Of a stretch of DNA of 64,000 nt, positions 1 through 7,867 are shown piece after piece (within the stretch, counting starts at the first letter, position 1; every line of letters starts with the position of its first letter). Source of the DNA: Parabacteroides chinchillae. Lineage in GTDB: Bacteria > Bacteroidota > Bacteroidia > Bacteroidales > Tannerellaceae. A program made the position numbers and the translations under genes. Under the pieces are notes generated by a model. The model worked only from the letters and a program-made list of their open reading frames with translations, did no database searches and had not been told where the DNA came from. The stretch covers positions 123,730-187,729 of the forward strand of contig NZ_FNVS01000008.1 of NCBI RefSeq assembly GCF_900108035.1. The letters run 5' to 3'.

Positions 1-1091
1 TCAGGCATGATTGTTCCGTCTATTTCTTGGGGAACTATCTTAAAACGCCTCTCTGCATGAATATAACCGGTTAACTCCTTGTCTGTCTGCTCTATGTCAA
101 ACTCTTTCCCTGCCATGATACCCGACTGGAAGATAATAGTTACCTTTTCGCCAGCTATCCGGCATTTGGAATAGTCCAGTGCATCAGGGATCGTGTTGTC
201 TTTGATGTCATAGAAGTTTTTATCCTTATCAACTGTTATCACTTCGCTGATAGTACCAACACGTGACGGGTAGATATTGGTTGCATCGTAACCGTCTTCA
301 TTATATACGGTCAACTCTCTATCCGCACGCGTAATATACATACCGTCTGCATCTGTTTTATAGAGCCTGCCTTGATATTCGAGTTCTTGACTTTTAGGTA
401 GCAATAAGGAACCACTACCATACTTTGTTGAATCAATATTACGATCTCCGCCTTGTACATATAATATAGTAACTGGGGCTTTATCACCCTGGTTCTGCCG
501 GGCAACACCAGTCTTAAAGCCGTTCCCTTTTCCGTATGATAGAGGCAAAGGGTCACCTTTATAGTATTCGACCTTGCCAAAATTGATTTTCTTACCAACA
601 AACTCAAATTCGCTATTAAATTCATCTGCCAGCCTATTAAGTACCTCCATGCAACTTTCGTGGCTAAATGCTAAAGCCTTTTCCGTAGCCTCGATACAAG
701 TTCCTAATGTCCATCCTGAATCGTGTAAGTTCAGATTGTCAATCAAAAGTTGCATAAACATACGGGGTGTTGCTGTTAACGGGAATTTAAGTTTATGAGG
801 CTTGCCGGAAAGGAACTTATACTTTGTACGATTCAGTAATTCCCACCATCCGCCAAACTCAACGGTATATTCCAAATTCCGCTCGCCATGCTTTGTCAGG
901 TTTGTAGGTGACCAAAGTGTATAGTGCTGGCCTTGAAACTCAATATAACTATACACAGGAATCTCGACATGCTCCGTAAGGGAGAAATAAAGAAACACCT
1001 TATCTCCCTGCCGGATCGCCCGGTAGCGATAACTGGTATCATCTACCGGAATATCCAGTATTTTAACGTTGTTTTTATCGTATATAATCAT
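1..1091 (-). CDS. Phage baseplate/tail protein, 3' part off the left edge
   Basis: The minus-strand frame is open from an ATG at 1091 to the window edge (about 363 residues visible). It starts MIIYDKNNVKILDIP and is rich in beta-type sequence. Its place just after the tape measure, Dit-like and fibre genes, and its start, resemble tail-tip or 'prophage tail endopeptidase' proteins of Bacteroidetes phages, which form the baseplate hub. The start codon overlaps the TGA of the upstream membrane-protein gene (ATGA), which supports both gene calls and translational coupling. No catalytic motif can be assigned from the visible part. The tail role rests on context and general resemblance. Confidence 0.7.
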   Translation of the reverse strand, partial: MIIYDKNNVKILDIPVDDTSYRYRAIRQGDKVFLYFSLTEHVEIPVYSYIEFQGQHYTLWSPTNLTKHGERNLEYTVEFGGWWELLNRTKYKFLSGKPHKLKFPLTATPRMFMQLLIDNLNLHDSGWTLGTCIEATEKALAFSHESCMEVLNRLADEFNSEFEFVGKKINFGKVEYYKGDPLPLSYGKGNGFKTGVARQNQGDKAPVTILYVQGGDRNIDSTKYGSGSLLLPKSQELEYQGRLYKTDADGMYITRADRELTVYNEDGYDATNIYPSRVGTISEVITVDKDKNFYDIKDNTIPDALDYSKCRIAGEKVTIIFQSGIMAGKEFDIEQTDKELTGYIHAERRFKIVPQEIDGTIMP

Positions 1092-1609
1092 GGGGTTAAT
1101 ACTATTATAGATATGATTAAAGAAGTTAAAGCAGCTACCTCTACCCAAAACATCGGCCTAGTCCTTATAAAATCGGAAACTATACTATCCGTAACGTGCT
1201 TTGCCATATACCAAACAGTATAGATTATGTACAGTGTCCATACCGGGATAAGCACCCACCAAATAGGAGTAAGTGCAACCCAAAGCTGCGAGCATATCAA
1301 TGTAACGGCTGCTGACGTACAATGCACTTTGTTTATCCATGTGTCTTTAAAGTCGGGAGCTAGCCCGACACCTAGCAGTCCAGCACAGGCAGCTACAGCA
1401 AGCAGCTGCATCGTAAAAGATGTACTGAGCTCCCACACTACCGGAAATAAAAACATTGCCGTAAGTGCCATACAAGCACCAAAGATCAATTTATGATCCA
1501 GCGTGTAATAGGTAGCCGAGATGGAATATGGAATACCTTTTGTTTTAATACACACTGCTGTTGTATAACCGGCGATTATTAAGAGAGATAAAATTATTAG
1601 TCCTATCAT
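1088..1609 (-). CDS. Multi-span membrane protein in phage tail/fibre region
   Basis: 173 residues with about five or six hydrophobic segments (near residues 2-20, 40-60, 68-85, 98-132 and 152-172) and almost no soluble domain. It sits between the LamG-like fibre gene and the baseplate gene and overlaps the latter by four bases. Family unknown to me. A holin-like or superinfection-exclusion role would fit a phage inner-membrane protein, but nothing in the sequence decides this. About 100 bases without a gene lie between it and the upstream fibre gene. Confidence 0.6.
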   Translation of the reverse strand: MIGLIILSLLIIAGYTTAVCIKTKGIPYSISATYYTLDHKLIFGACMALTAMFLFPVVWELSTSFTMQLLAVAACAGLLGVGLAPDFKDTWINKVHCTSAAVTLICSQLWVALTPIWWVLIPVWTLYIIYTVWYMAKHVTDSIVSDFIRTRPMFWVEVAALTSLIISIIVLTP

Positions 1610-1711
1610 AATTTGTTATTTTGTGGGCTTAGCCCGATTTATTATTTTGTTTCACTTATGGGCAGAGTTGAGTTATTTAATATCTTGGGCATAAAGGAGT
1701 CACCACCGAAA

Positions 1712-2380
1712 TTATTTTTTTATTTTAAATGGCTTAGTCGGTGGAGTGAAATCTGATTCCCAAAGGATTCCTTCTACTATAGCTACTTCGTCCAATACAG
1801 CCCCCATTGAACGAATACTTATCCTACCTTGATTACCATTATAATAAAGAGGAGAAGTTGCTGTCTGTTTTAGTATTCCATCAAGGTATACATTAAACTG
1901 ATTAACATTTGATCTATATGTAATTGCAATGAAGTGAAATATTCCATCATCGCCAGAAGGGATATCTCTTAATGCTTCAATGGATACCCATTTATTTAAT
2001 GAGCTGTTAGCCAATAATAATGAGAAAAAGTATTGGCTGCTTTTATATAGATTAAAACCTATTTGAGCAAACTCAGACCAGTCAGAAGTACAATTGACTC
2101 TCACTCCTATTGAATTCTCCGATGCTAAATTAATCTTAGAATACCAGCAAGCTATAGTAAAATCCTTACCATACATATTTGCATTTGGAACGTTAACCGT
2201 TGCTATTCCTGAAGAAAGGGCATTATCAAATTTTCCGGTACTAAAAGACGAACCACTATAAGTCAGAGCATTTCCTACAGCATCAGTTGCTACTGCTCTA
2301 TCTAAATGTGTAAGACAAATAGGATTAGACAAATATATTTCTCTACCTTCTTTTTCCGTCATCACTATTCTTTTCGGCAT
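1712..2380 (-). CDS. LamG-like (concanavalin-type lectin fold) phage fibre protein
   Basis: 222 residues. The body has the LamG/laminin-G-like pattern: FTIACWYSK near residue 75, then a long beta-rich stretch with FHFIAITYRSNVNQFNVYLDG near 150-170, ending in an acidic LDEVAIVEGILW motif. Such domains bind glycans, and a role as a receptor-binding tip or exported adhesin is likely. The first residues, MPKRIVMTEKEGRE, closely match the start of the C-type-lectin-like fibre at 3245-3856 (MPKRIIMTNDTGRK). This suggests a common docking segment on two alternative tips. Function is inferred from fold and context. Confidence 0.65.
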   Translation of the reverse strand: MPKRIVMTEKEGREIYLSNPICLTHLDRAVATDAVGNALTYSGSSFSTGKFDNALSSGIATVNVPNANMYGKDFTIACWYSKINLASENSIGVRVNCTSDWSEFAQIGFNLYKSSQYFFSLLLANSSLNKWVSIEALRDIPSGDDGIFHFIAITYRSNVNQFNVYLDGILKQTATSPLYYNGNQGRISIRSMGAVLDEVAIVEGILWESDFTPPTKPFKIKK

Positions 2381-2390
2381 AACCTCCTCC

Positions 2391-2582
2391 TTACCTTATA
2401 TCTGGTATAATTACCGTTGTTACACTGTCATTACGCTGAACAACTGTTCCCTCCTCTATCTTTGATTTTGACATGTAATGAGGCGCTGCAGCTTGCCGAT
2501 AACCGGCAAAAGCGATTGTTGCCACTGCAAACAGGATCATCAACTCCTGCTTAACTGTTTGTCTCTGTAGTATTGTTTGCAT
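2391..2582 (-). CDS. Small single-span membrane protein
   Basis: 63 residues with one hydrophobic segment (about residues 13-27, LMILFAVATIAFAGY) followed by a charged C-terminus. The start overlaps the 3' end of the fibre-assembly-like gene by 32 bases in another frame, typical of tight phage packing. No recognisable family. It could be a small lysis or phage membrane protein; the gene itself is moderately supported. Confidence 0.45.
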   Translation of the reverse strand: MQTILQRQTVKQELMILFAVATIAFAGYRQAAAPHYMSKSKIEEGTVVQRNDSVTTVIIPDIR

Positions 2583-3231
2583 TGTCTTGTGTATTTAAAT
2601 CCAAGTTAAGTTCAAACGTCAAAAAATAAGGATAGTTCGCTTTTACGTCAATTTGAGCTATCTCTTCGACGGTTGTAGCGGCATAAGCTGCAGCCTCGTT
2701 ACTTGCCTTGAGGTCGTATGTACGCTTTGCGTATATCTCAAGCAATGGCAACTTATCCAATGCCCATACAATAGGTACATCTATAGACTGCGGAGGCGTG
2801 CCGGTTGTCCACAACTTAGTAGTTGTTTGACCGTCCGCCTGCAAAGCTGGCAGGGTAATGCTGTATAAGGAATTACGCAAATCCTTATCAATCCATAACT
2901 CTACGTTAGCAATCTCAGTACCACCGGATAGGACGGAGACAAAGAATTTATTGCTAAACTCGTCCTGTGCTACTATCTCCTGCAACTTTGCTTGTCTGGC
3001 CGTCTTTAACGGATCAGGTTCGGGGGCTGGATCAGGTGCAGGAGTTAATTCCATTTTCCAGACTTCCAATGGTGTAGCATCAGGATGCGCGACATGAAAA
3101 GCTGACTGTTCGTCACTGAGGAGTAGAAAAGCTCCGTTCTCGTAATCTTCTATGCTTACCCCCGTTTTGTAAGAAAGAGGAAGGACTTTTTCTGTTTCCC
3201 AGAATGGGATTGTTTTGTTAATGTATATCAT
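2551..3231 (-). CDS. Tail-fibre assembly-like protein
   Basis: 226 residues. The N-terminus (YINKTIPFWETEKVLPL, then AFHVAHPDATPLEVWKM near residue 45) and a Pro/Asp linker (PAPDPAPEPDP) are followed by a DUF4376-like helical and beta region. This layout, an N-terminal fibre-mimicking domain and a C-terminal chaperone, is seen in tail-fibre assembly proteins encoded next to fibres. It directly follows the lectin-like fibre gene. The chaperone role comes from position and general resemblance; an additional fibre subunit is the alternative. Confidence 0.5.
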   Translation of the reverse strand: MIYINKTIPFWETEKVLPLSYKTGVSIEDYENGAFLLLSDEQSAFHVAHPDATPLEVWKMELTPAPDPAPEPDPLKTARQAKLQEIVAQDEFSNKFFVSVLSGGTEIANVELWIDKDLRNSLYSITLPALQADGQTTTKLWTTGTPPQSIDVPIVWALDKLPLLEIYAKRTYDLKASNEAAAYAATTVEEIAQIDVKANYPYFLTFELNLDLNTQDNANNTTETNS

Positions 3232-3244
3232 AATCTATAAATTT

Positions 3245-3856
3245 TTAAATAAGTTCCCCAAACGGTCTAGTGTAGTAGCCGTTTGTTTTGTAAAGCATTG
3301 CTACATAGATATCAGACCAATACACTCCATAACAGCCTACGGTACCATACTGCGTAGAAGCTAAAGAATAATCCGTTTTATCAGATATACCTCCTCCCAG
3401 CAAGCTTAATAGTTCGTCTATTTCTGTCTTGTTATCTCGTGCAATAATCCATTCACCAACCGCTGGTAAATATCCTCTTTGCCCATTTGGGAATATATAA
3501 TTAAAGCAATACCCTGCTGCAGGAGCATTGCCTGCTCCAAGCTGGGATATAATGTGCTCTGTATTTGATTTACCGTTATAATCAGTTTTTGCAGTGTCTA
3601 TATTTGTAGTAGTAGTAACCCCTGTTAGTAATTTACCATTTCCTCCATAGCTTAATTTTGTGGGTGATTGATTTAATGCTACAAGAAACTCAGCATTAGG
3701 ATTTATTACTGCTATACCATTGGGTATTAAATCACGTGTTGTTCCTAGCCATTCAGCTTGTGTGTAATAACGCCCTTTAATGTCCTGTATATATACACCT
3801 TCGGCTGTAGGCTTTTTTCTACCGGTATCATTTGTCATTATTATCCTCTTTGGCAT
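3245..3856 (-). CDS. C-type-lectin-like (DUF1566-type) fibre tip, possible DGR variable protein
   Basis: 203 residues. The N-terminal segment MPKRIIMTNDTGRK is shared with the LamG-like fibre. The second half reads like a DUF1566/Fib_succ_major C-type-lectin fold: GYLPAVGEW, then LLGGGISDKTDYSLAST, YWSDIYVAM and a terminal TRPFGEL. Tips of this fold are common diversity-generating retroelement targets. The last 40 codons contain many NNY codons (TAT, GGT, GGC, TGT, GAT, ATC, CTT, TAC) of the kind produced by adenine mutagenesis of AAY codons. No reverse transcriptase or template repeat is visible in this window, so the DGR link is a hypothesis. A fixed receptor-binding protein is the alternative. 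Confidence 0.6.
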   Translation of the reverse strand: MPKRIIMTNDTGRKKPTAEGVYIQDIKGRYYTQAEWLGTTRDLIPNGIAVINPNAEFLVALNQSPTKLSYGGNGKLLTGVTTTTNIDTAKTDYNGKSNTEHIISQLGAGNAPAAGYCFNYIFPNGQRGYLPAVGEWIIARDNKTEIDELLSLLGGGISDKTDYSLASTQYGTVGCYGVYWSDIYVAMLYKTNGYYTRPFGELI

Positions 3857-3880
3857 AGCTCACCTCTTTTCCATTTTGAA

Positions 3881-4654
3881 TTAATTACTCAATGATTCTA
3901 CAATTTTTTTCTCTCTGTCCGAAAGTTCCCAAACTATGATATTTTCTTTCTCTGCTGCTGCTTTCTCTGCCGCTACTTTCTTCGACAATAAATATCCTGC
4001 TCCGAATATGCCCTTCTTATGCGTTTTTTGACTATCTAGTCCTCTTATGTGATATACATCGTTCTTTTTAAATTGCATTGATACACCACGTTCTAAGCAC
4101 CATTGCATCGCTGAAACGGTAAGCACTTCATCAGGATACTTATATTTTGGTAGATTTGCCTTTTTTAGTTCATTTATCTTTTCCAAATCCCGGTAAAGAT
4201 CAGGATCAGACATCGCCATTGTATCGTCAAATAGATTAGATATGAACGAAGTCTTAACCTTTGCGCCATTTTCATATGTAATGGAAGCACCTACAACTAT
4301 TCTGGTATAATCTACTCTTGGCGAAAACAATGTCAAATGTGGAGCAAAAAGAAAGAATTTGATATCATTGTCAATATAAAATCTAGCTATTTTTGATATA
4401 ATAGAAAATGGAGGATTATCAACAACAATACATCCATCTGGATATTCGTAATTCTCGTAGTCTCCACCTGGATAAAATGGACGCACTATTTCCGCGCCTT
4501 TTATATTGCATTTTTCTGAAACATATTTCAACACGCAATTATATACTTCAGAGGGAGTGTAGCAATCATCTGTAGTTTTCTTCGTTTTAAATTTATCTAC
4601 AAATGCATCATAATCCTCAAACACTGTTTTTTTATTGTTTCTATCCGCCATCAT
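3881..4654 (-). CDS. DNA adenine methyltransferase-like protein
   Basis: 257 residues (a second Met follows immediately). Motif IV of N6-adenine methylases is clear as VVDNPPFSI near residue 78, preceded by a TPSEVY segment and a PFYPGGDY segment, and followed by KFFLFAPHLTLF. The arrangement resembles EcoRI-type or phage Dam-like methylases, which methylate adenine using S-adenosylmethionine. The C-terminus has an Ala/Lys/Glu-rich helix. It sits between two tail-fibre genes, an odd place for a DNA-modifying enzyme; a moron or anti-restriction gene is likely. A glycine-rich SAM motif is not obvious, so specificity and activity are uncertain. Confidence 0.6.
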   Translation of the reverse strand: MMADRNNKKTVFEDYDAFVDKFKTKKTTDDCYTPSEVYNCVLKYVSEKCNIKGAEIVRPFYPGGDYENYEYPDGCIVVDNPPFSIISKIARFYIDNDIKFFLFAPHLTLFSPRVDYTRIVVGASITYENGAKVKTSFISNLFDDTMAMSDPDLYRDLEKINELKKANLPKYKYPDEVLTVSAMQWCLERGVSMQFKKNDVYHIRGLDSQKTHKKGIFGAGYLLSKKVAAEKAAAEKENIIVWELSDREKKIVESLSN

Positions 4655-4677
4655 TTATTTATAGTTTTTTCCGTTAA

Positions 4678-5937
4678 TTAATAAACCTTAGTCATAACCC
4701 AATAAAGACCGTGCGAATACCTCACTGATATTTCTGCGTGTCCGTTTGCCGGTATAGTTATGCTTGTTTCGCTGCATAACCAAGAGCTCCCGTTTGGCAA
4801 TGGTATGGCAAGATCGGATGAAGAAGCGCTTTTGATGTTGATCATAAACTCCTCGCCCTCTGCCGGCACGCTAGCAAACGACAGAGCACTTACAGCCGAA
4901 AGAGTGGCCTTGATGGAGTAATTTGTAGTCGGTAGATTAGTTAAAGATGTTACTGTTGCTATTGGAGTAAACAATACCACTTTTTTATACATTCCGTTAT
5001 CCATAAGAGCCTTTGTACCATCACCTTTTGTTGTGAGTTCCAAAGACCCTGCTCCGTCTGATGTAACCGGCTGGTAAGTTAGCTTACCTTCTATGCTAAA
5101 GTTACTTAAATCAATTGAGAAAACAACAACCATTATAAATAAAGACCGAGTAACATCAAAAATGTATAATCCTTCTTCTGTTTGATTGCTGGGGTCTTTG
5201 AAAAATGATATACATACCGGAATGGCAGACATTGCATTGACTCCTTCAGCAGGGGTTCTAACAAACTTTTTGCCTGCTTCAAATGCTGTTTTAATTTTAT
5301 TAAATCCATCTATTCCACCAAAAGCATTCAATACTTCATTTGACGTGCTTTCCGTAGTCAAAGCGAATACAGCCTCAGGGATTTCTATAAGATCACTTTC
5401 TGACACAACTTCCGCCCACCCTTCATTCTTCCTTCCGTACGTCTTTCCATCGGCTGGTGCATCGACAGAGATAACACCGTCTTGCCCTTTCAAGCCTTCC
5501 AGTTGCTCAGGCGTAAACATATCATAAGTAAATGGTGCACCCGTGTTACCTTTTAAAGAGGCAATAAATTCTTCTACTGTTTTACCTTCATTACCGGGCT
5601 GGGTTAACCAGATTTGATAAGCAGATTCGCCTTTTAGCTGTTCTAATTGCTCTGGAGTAAAGTCAGCAAAAGTAAATGGATCGCCTTTGCCTCCCTTTAA
5701 TTCGTCTTTCTCTGCCTGTGTCAAATCAGCAAATGCCATCTTATCACCGGTATTACCTTTCTGAGCGACAAGCGACCAATTTGCACCTTCCGTGGGCGTA
5801 TTACCTATATTATTGTTTATAAGGCTTACCCAGCTACTACCAAGGTACGACACAACGTCCAGCCTGTTGTATGTTACCCCAGCATCATATACCCCTTTGG
5901 GGACATAAGCCACTCTACCTAAATCTACTCCTGCCAT
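4678..5937 (-). CDS. Collagen-like tail fibre protein
   Basis: 419 residues. It starts MAGVDLGRVAYVPKGVYD, followed by a carbohydrate-binding-type segment (YNRLDVVSYLGSSWVSL). Next come Gly-X-Y patches (KGNTGDK, KGGKGDP, LKGQDG) alternating with short repeats such as FADFTPEQLEQLKG and YDMFTPEQLEGLKG. The C-terminal half (residues about 190-419) is a beta-rich tip. This build is a trimeric fibre shaft with a distal head. It is 4 bases from the next fibre gene and probably shares one transcript with the tail operon. Confidence 0.75.
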   Translation of the reverse strand: MAGVDLGRVAYVPKGVYDAGVTYNRLDVVSYLGSSWVSLINNNIGNTPTEGANWSLVAQKGNTGDKMAFADLTQAEKDELKGGKGDPFTFADFTPEQLEQLKGESAYQIWLTQPGNEGKTVEEFIASLKGNTGAPFTYDMFTPEQLEGLKGQDGVISVDAPADGKTYGRKNEGWAEVVSESDLIEIPEAVFALTTESTSNEVLNAFGGIDGFNKIKTAFEAGKKFVRTPAEGVNAMSAIPVCISFFKDPSNQTEEGLYIFDVTRSLFIMVVVFSIDLSNFSIEGKLTYQPVTSDGAGSLELTTKGDGTKALMDNGMYKKVVLFTPIATVTSLTNLPTTNYSIKATLSAVSALSFASVPAEGEEFMINIKSASSSDLAIPLPNGSSWLCSETSITIPANGHAEISVRYSHGLYWVMTKVY

Positions 5938-5940
5938 ATA

Positions 5941-6951
5941 TTATTGTATTTGTGGGTTAAATATTAAATGTCCTGATTCGTTAACCTCAAAAGTTGCCGG
6001 ATCAGTAATGTTGTTAACGATAAGGTGGGCATCATCGTTAATCTCAAATGTCGGATAAATGATACCGTCACCTGTTGACTGAATTTCTGACCAAGCGCCA
6101 TCTTGACGGGCGTATTGTTTGCCATCCTTCGGGGCTTCAGGGAAATTATTAGGCTCAATATATTTTACCCAGACACCCGTAGATTCGTCATTCACTGATG
6201 GCACAAACAAATACTTTTCATCCTTTACCAATCCTGTTCCGACAGCAGTAACGTTCCCTGTACCCGGCATACCCTGTGGGACAGTTACATTTACTTTATA
6301 CTTCTGTACACCTTCCGGTGTTTCTCCGTCAGGAACAAGGGTAAACTGAACATCTGTACCAGGTAATCCGGTTGTTGCTGTGCCAGCCTCAAATACAGGA
6401 GTATCACCTTTATCTCCTTTGCCGCCTTTCTCGGTAACGATATTGATTTGGTAAATTGGGTTGCCTTGCGCATCTACACCTGTTTGTTCAACGGCAATGG
6501 AGGGATCAGCACCGGAAGTATTTGTTCCGGCTTGAAACTGTGCCGTCTTACCATCCTTAACCGTCAACATTTTATTGTCAACCTCAGTTAACTTCTGCTG
6601 TACGCTTTCCGCCAATGATGTACGTGCTTGATCCGCTTCCCCTGCAGCCGTATTAGCATCAGCGGCGGCGTCAGATACATCGACAAGAGCCTGGTTCACC
6701 TCTTGCGAAATACGAGTCATTTCTGCCCCAGCATCCTCAGCCGCCTTGTCTGCTCTCCCAGCTGCAGTGTTGGCCGCGTCTGTTGCTTTGGTTGCATTAC
6801 TGATTGCAGTCGTTATATTGTCGGTGGCCGTTTTGAGCCATTCCAAAGAAACCTTTACGCTTTTGTTTGCAGCATCTACGCCAATCGTGTAAAGGCCGAC
6901 AAGAGACCCAACAAGGGGTAATTCTGATATTTTTTTCTTTTTATTCGCCAT
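5941..6951 (-). CDS. Tail fibre protein with coiled-coil stalk and collagen-like patch
   Basis: 336 residues. Residues about 40-130 are an Ala-rich coiled coil (repeated NTAAG, ADKAAE, AAADANTAAG). After it come GGKGDKGDTP near residue 180 and a beta-rich C-terminus. The N-terminal MANKKKKISELP and the segment VGLYTIGVDAANK are typical of proximal fibre segments that attach to the baseplate. The start overlaps the stop of the Dit-like gene by 11 bases. It likely forms the proximal part of the fibre, with the collagen-like protein distal. Confidence 0.72.
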   Translation of the reverse strand: MANKKKKISELPLVGSLVGLYTIGVDAANKSVKVSLEWLKTATDNITTAISNATKATDAANTAAGRADKAAEDAGAEMTRISQEVNQALVDVSDAAADANTAAGEADQARTSLAESVQQKLTEVDNKMLTVKDGKTAQFQAGTNTSGADPSIAVEQTGVDAQGNPIYQINIVTEKGGKGDKGDTPVFEAGTATTGLPGTDVQFTLVPDGETPEGVQKYKVNVTVPQGMPGTGNVTAVGTGLVKDEKYLFVPSVNDESTGVWVKYIEPNNFPEAPKDGKQYARQDGAWSEIQSTGDGIIYPTFEINDDAHLIVNNITDPATFEVNESGHLIFNPQIQ

Positions 6952-7867
6952 ATCCTAAATCTATTACTGTTTCGCCATCATCTTCCAATACTATTAATTC
7001 GCCTCCTTCGGTGGCCAACAAATATTCTGTTTCGCCAACGCGGAATACTGTAAATACCAGCGTAAAACTAAACTCAACAAGTACAGGATTACTTATGCTT
7101 AAAATCTTAAAACCGGAACTTTGCTTGTAATAGCAAGGGTATTCCTCTCCGGTGTAATCTACATACAATTGCCTTTCCTCCGGTTGTATTAATGCAGCAA
7201 AAAAAGCATCATAACATTGCCAAAAGGCATCCATTGAAACGGCTTTAAAATGGCATTTAAACGTTACATCCTTACTTTCAAATACGAGGTGATCCACGTC
7301 ATATATCTGTCCATCCGTTGTGCTGACTTTGCGGCAAAGATTCTTTTTTGCTGCCGGAGCTTTTAATAATTCATTGCGGGCAACATCAACTACAACACCG
7401 TAATCGGCAAAAGAAACGCCATCCAGTTCATAACCTGAATCCCGGATAAACAAACCCGGATCAGGAAGTGATGCAACCGGACGAACCGGTGCATCTTCTA
7501 TGAACTTTAATGAGAACTCGCGGGCAGACGGGTAGACCCTGTTTGCCAGCTGATCTGACAAGCGCAGTTGCCACGTACGTTTTAAGATCGGCACATATAA
7601 AGTATGGTACCCCGGATTGCTTACATAGGCTATGAAATCAGACGCATCTATATTGGGATCGCTTGCCAGGAAAGATATTGTAATATCTTTTTCTTGCAAT
7701 CTTGGTTCGGATAAATCAACCTCTATGCCATCTTCTTCCGGCCAATCGTTTTTATCCGGCTCTTTCAATGCCGGGAAGGTCAGCAAATCTTTATAACCGC
7801 CTTTTGTCACCCATACACCGAAACGGCTACGGGCACTTACACCATCTATGTAGCAATTATCTATCAT
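6941..7867 (-). CDS. Distal tail (Dit-like) protein
   Basis: 308 residues placed directly after the tape measure, where siphophages encode the distal tail protein that joins the tube to the baseplate hub. The protein is beta-rich with two similar halves: LFIRDSGYELDGVSFADYGVVV near residue 140 repeats the theme of the N-terminal CYIDGVSARSRFGVWV. Each half ends in a segment on force- or shape-matching of the ring, as in Dit proteins. The start overlaps the tape-measure stop (ATGA). No enzymatic motif. The assignment rests on order, size and internal duplication. Confidence 0.65.
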   Translation of the reverse strand: MIDNCYIDGVSARSRFGVWVTKGGYKDLLTFPALKEPDKNDWPEEDGIEVDLSEPRLQEKDITISFLASDPNIDASDFIAYVSNPGYHTLYVPILKRTWQLRLSDQLANRVYPSAREFSLKFIEDAPVRPVASLPDPGLFIRDSGYELDGVSFADYGVVVDVARNELLKAPAAKKNLCRKVSTTDGQIYDVDHLVFESKDVTFKCHFKAVSMDAFWQCYDAFFAALIQPEERQLYVDYTGEEYPCYYKQSSGFKILSISNPVLVEFSFTLVFTVFRVGETEYLLATEGGELIVLEDDGETVIDLGYGE

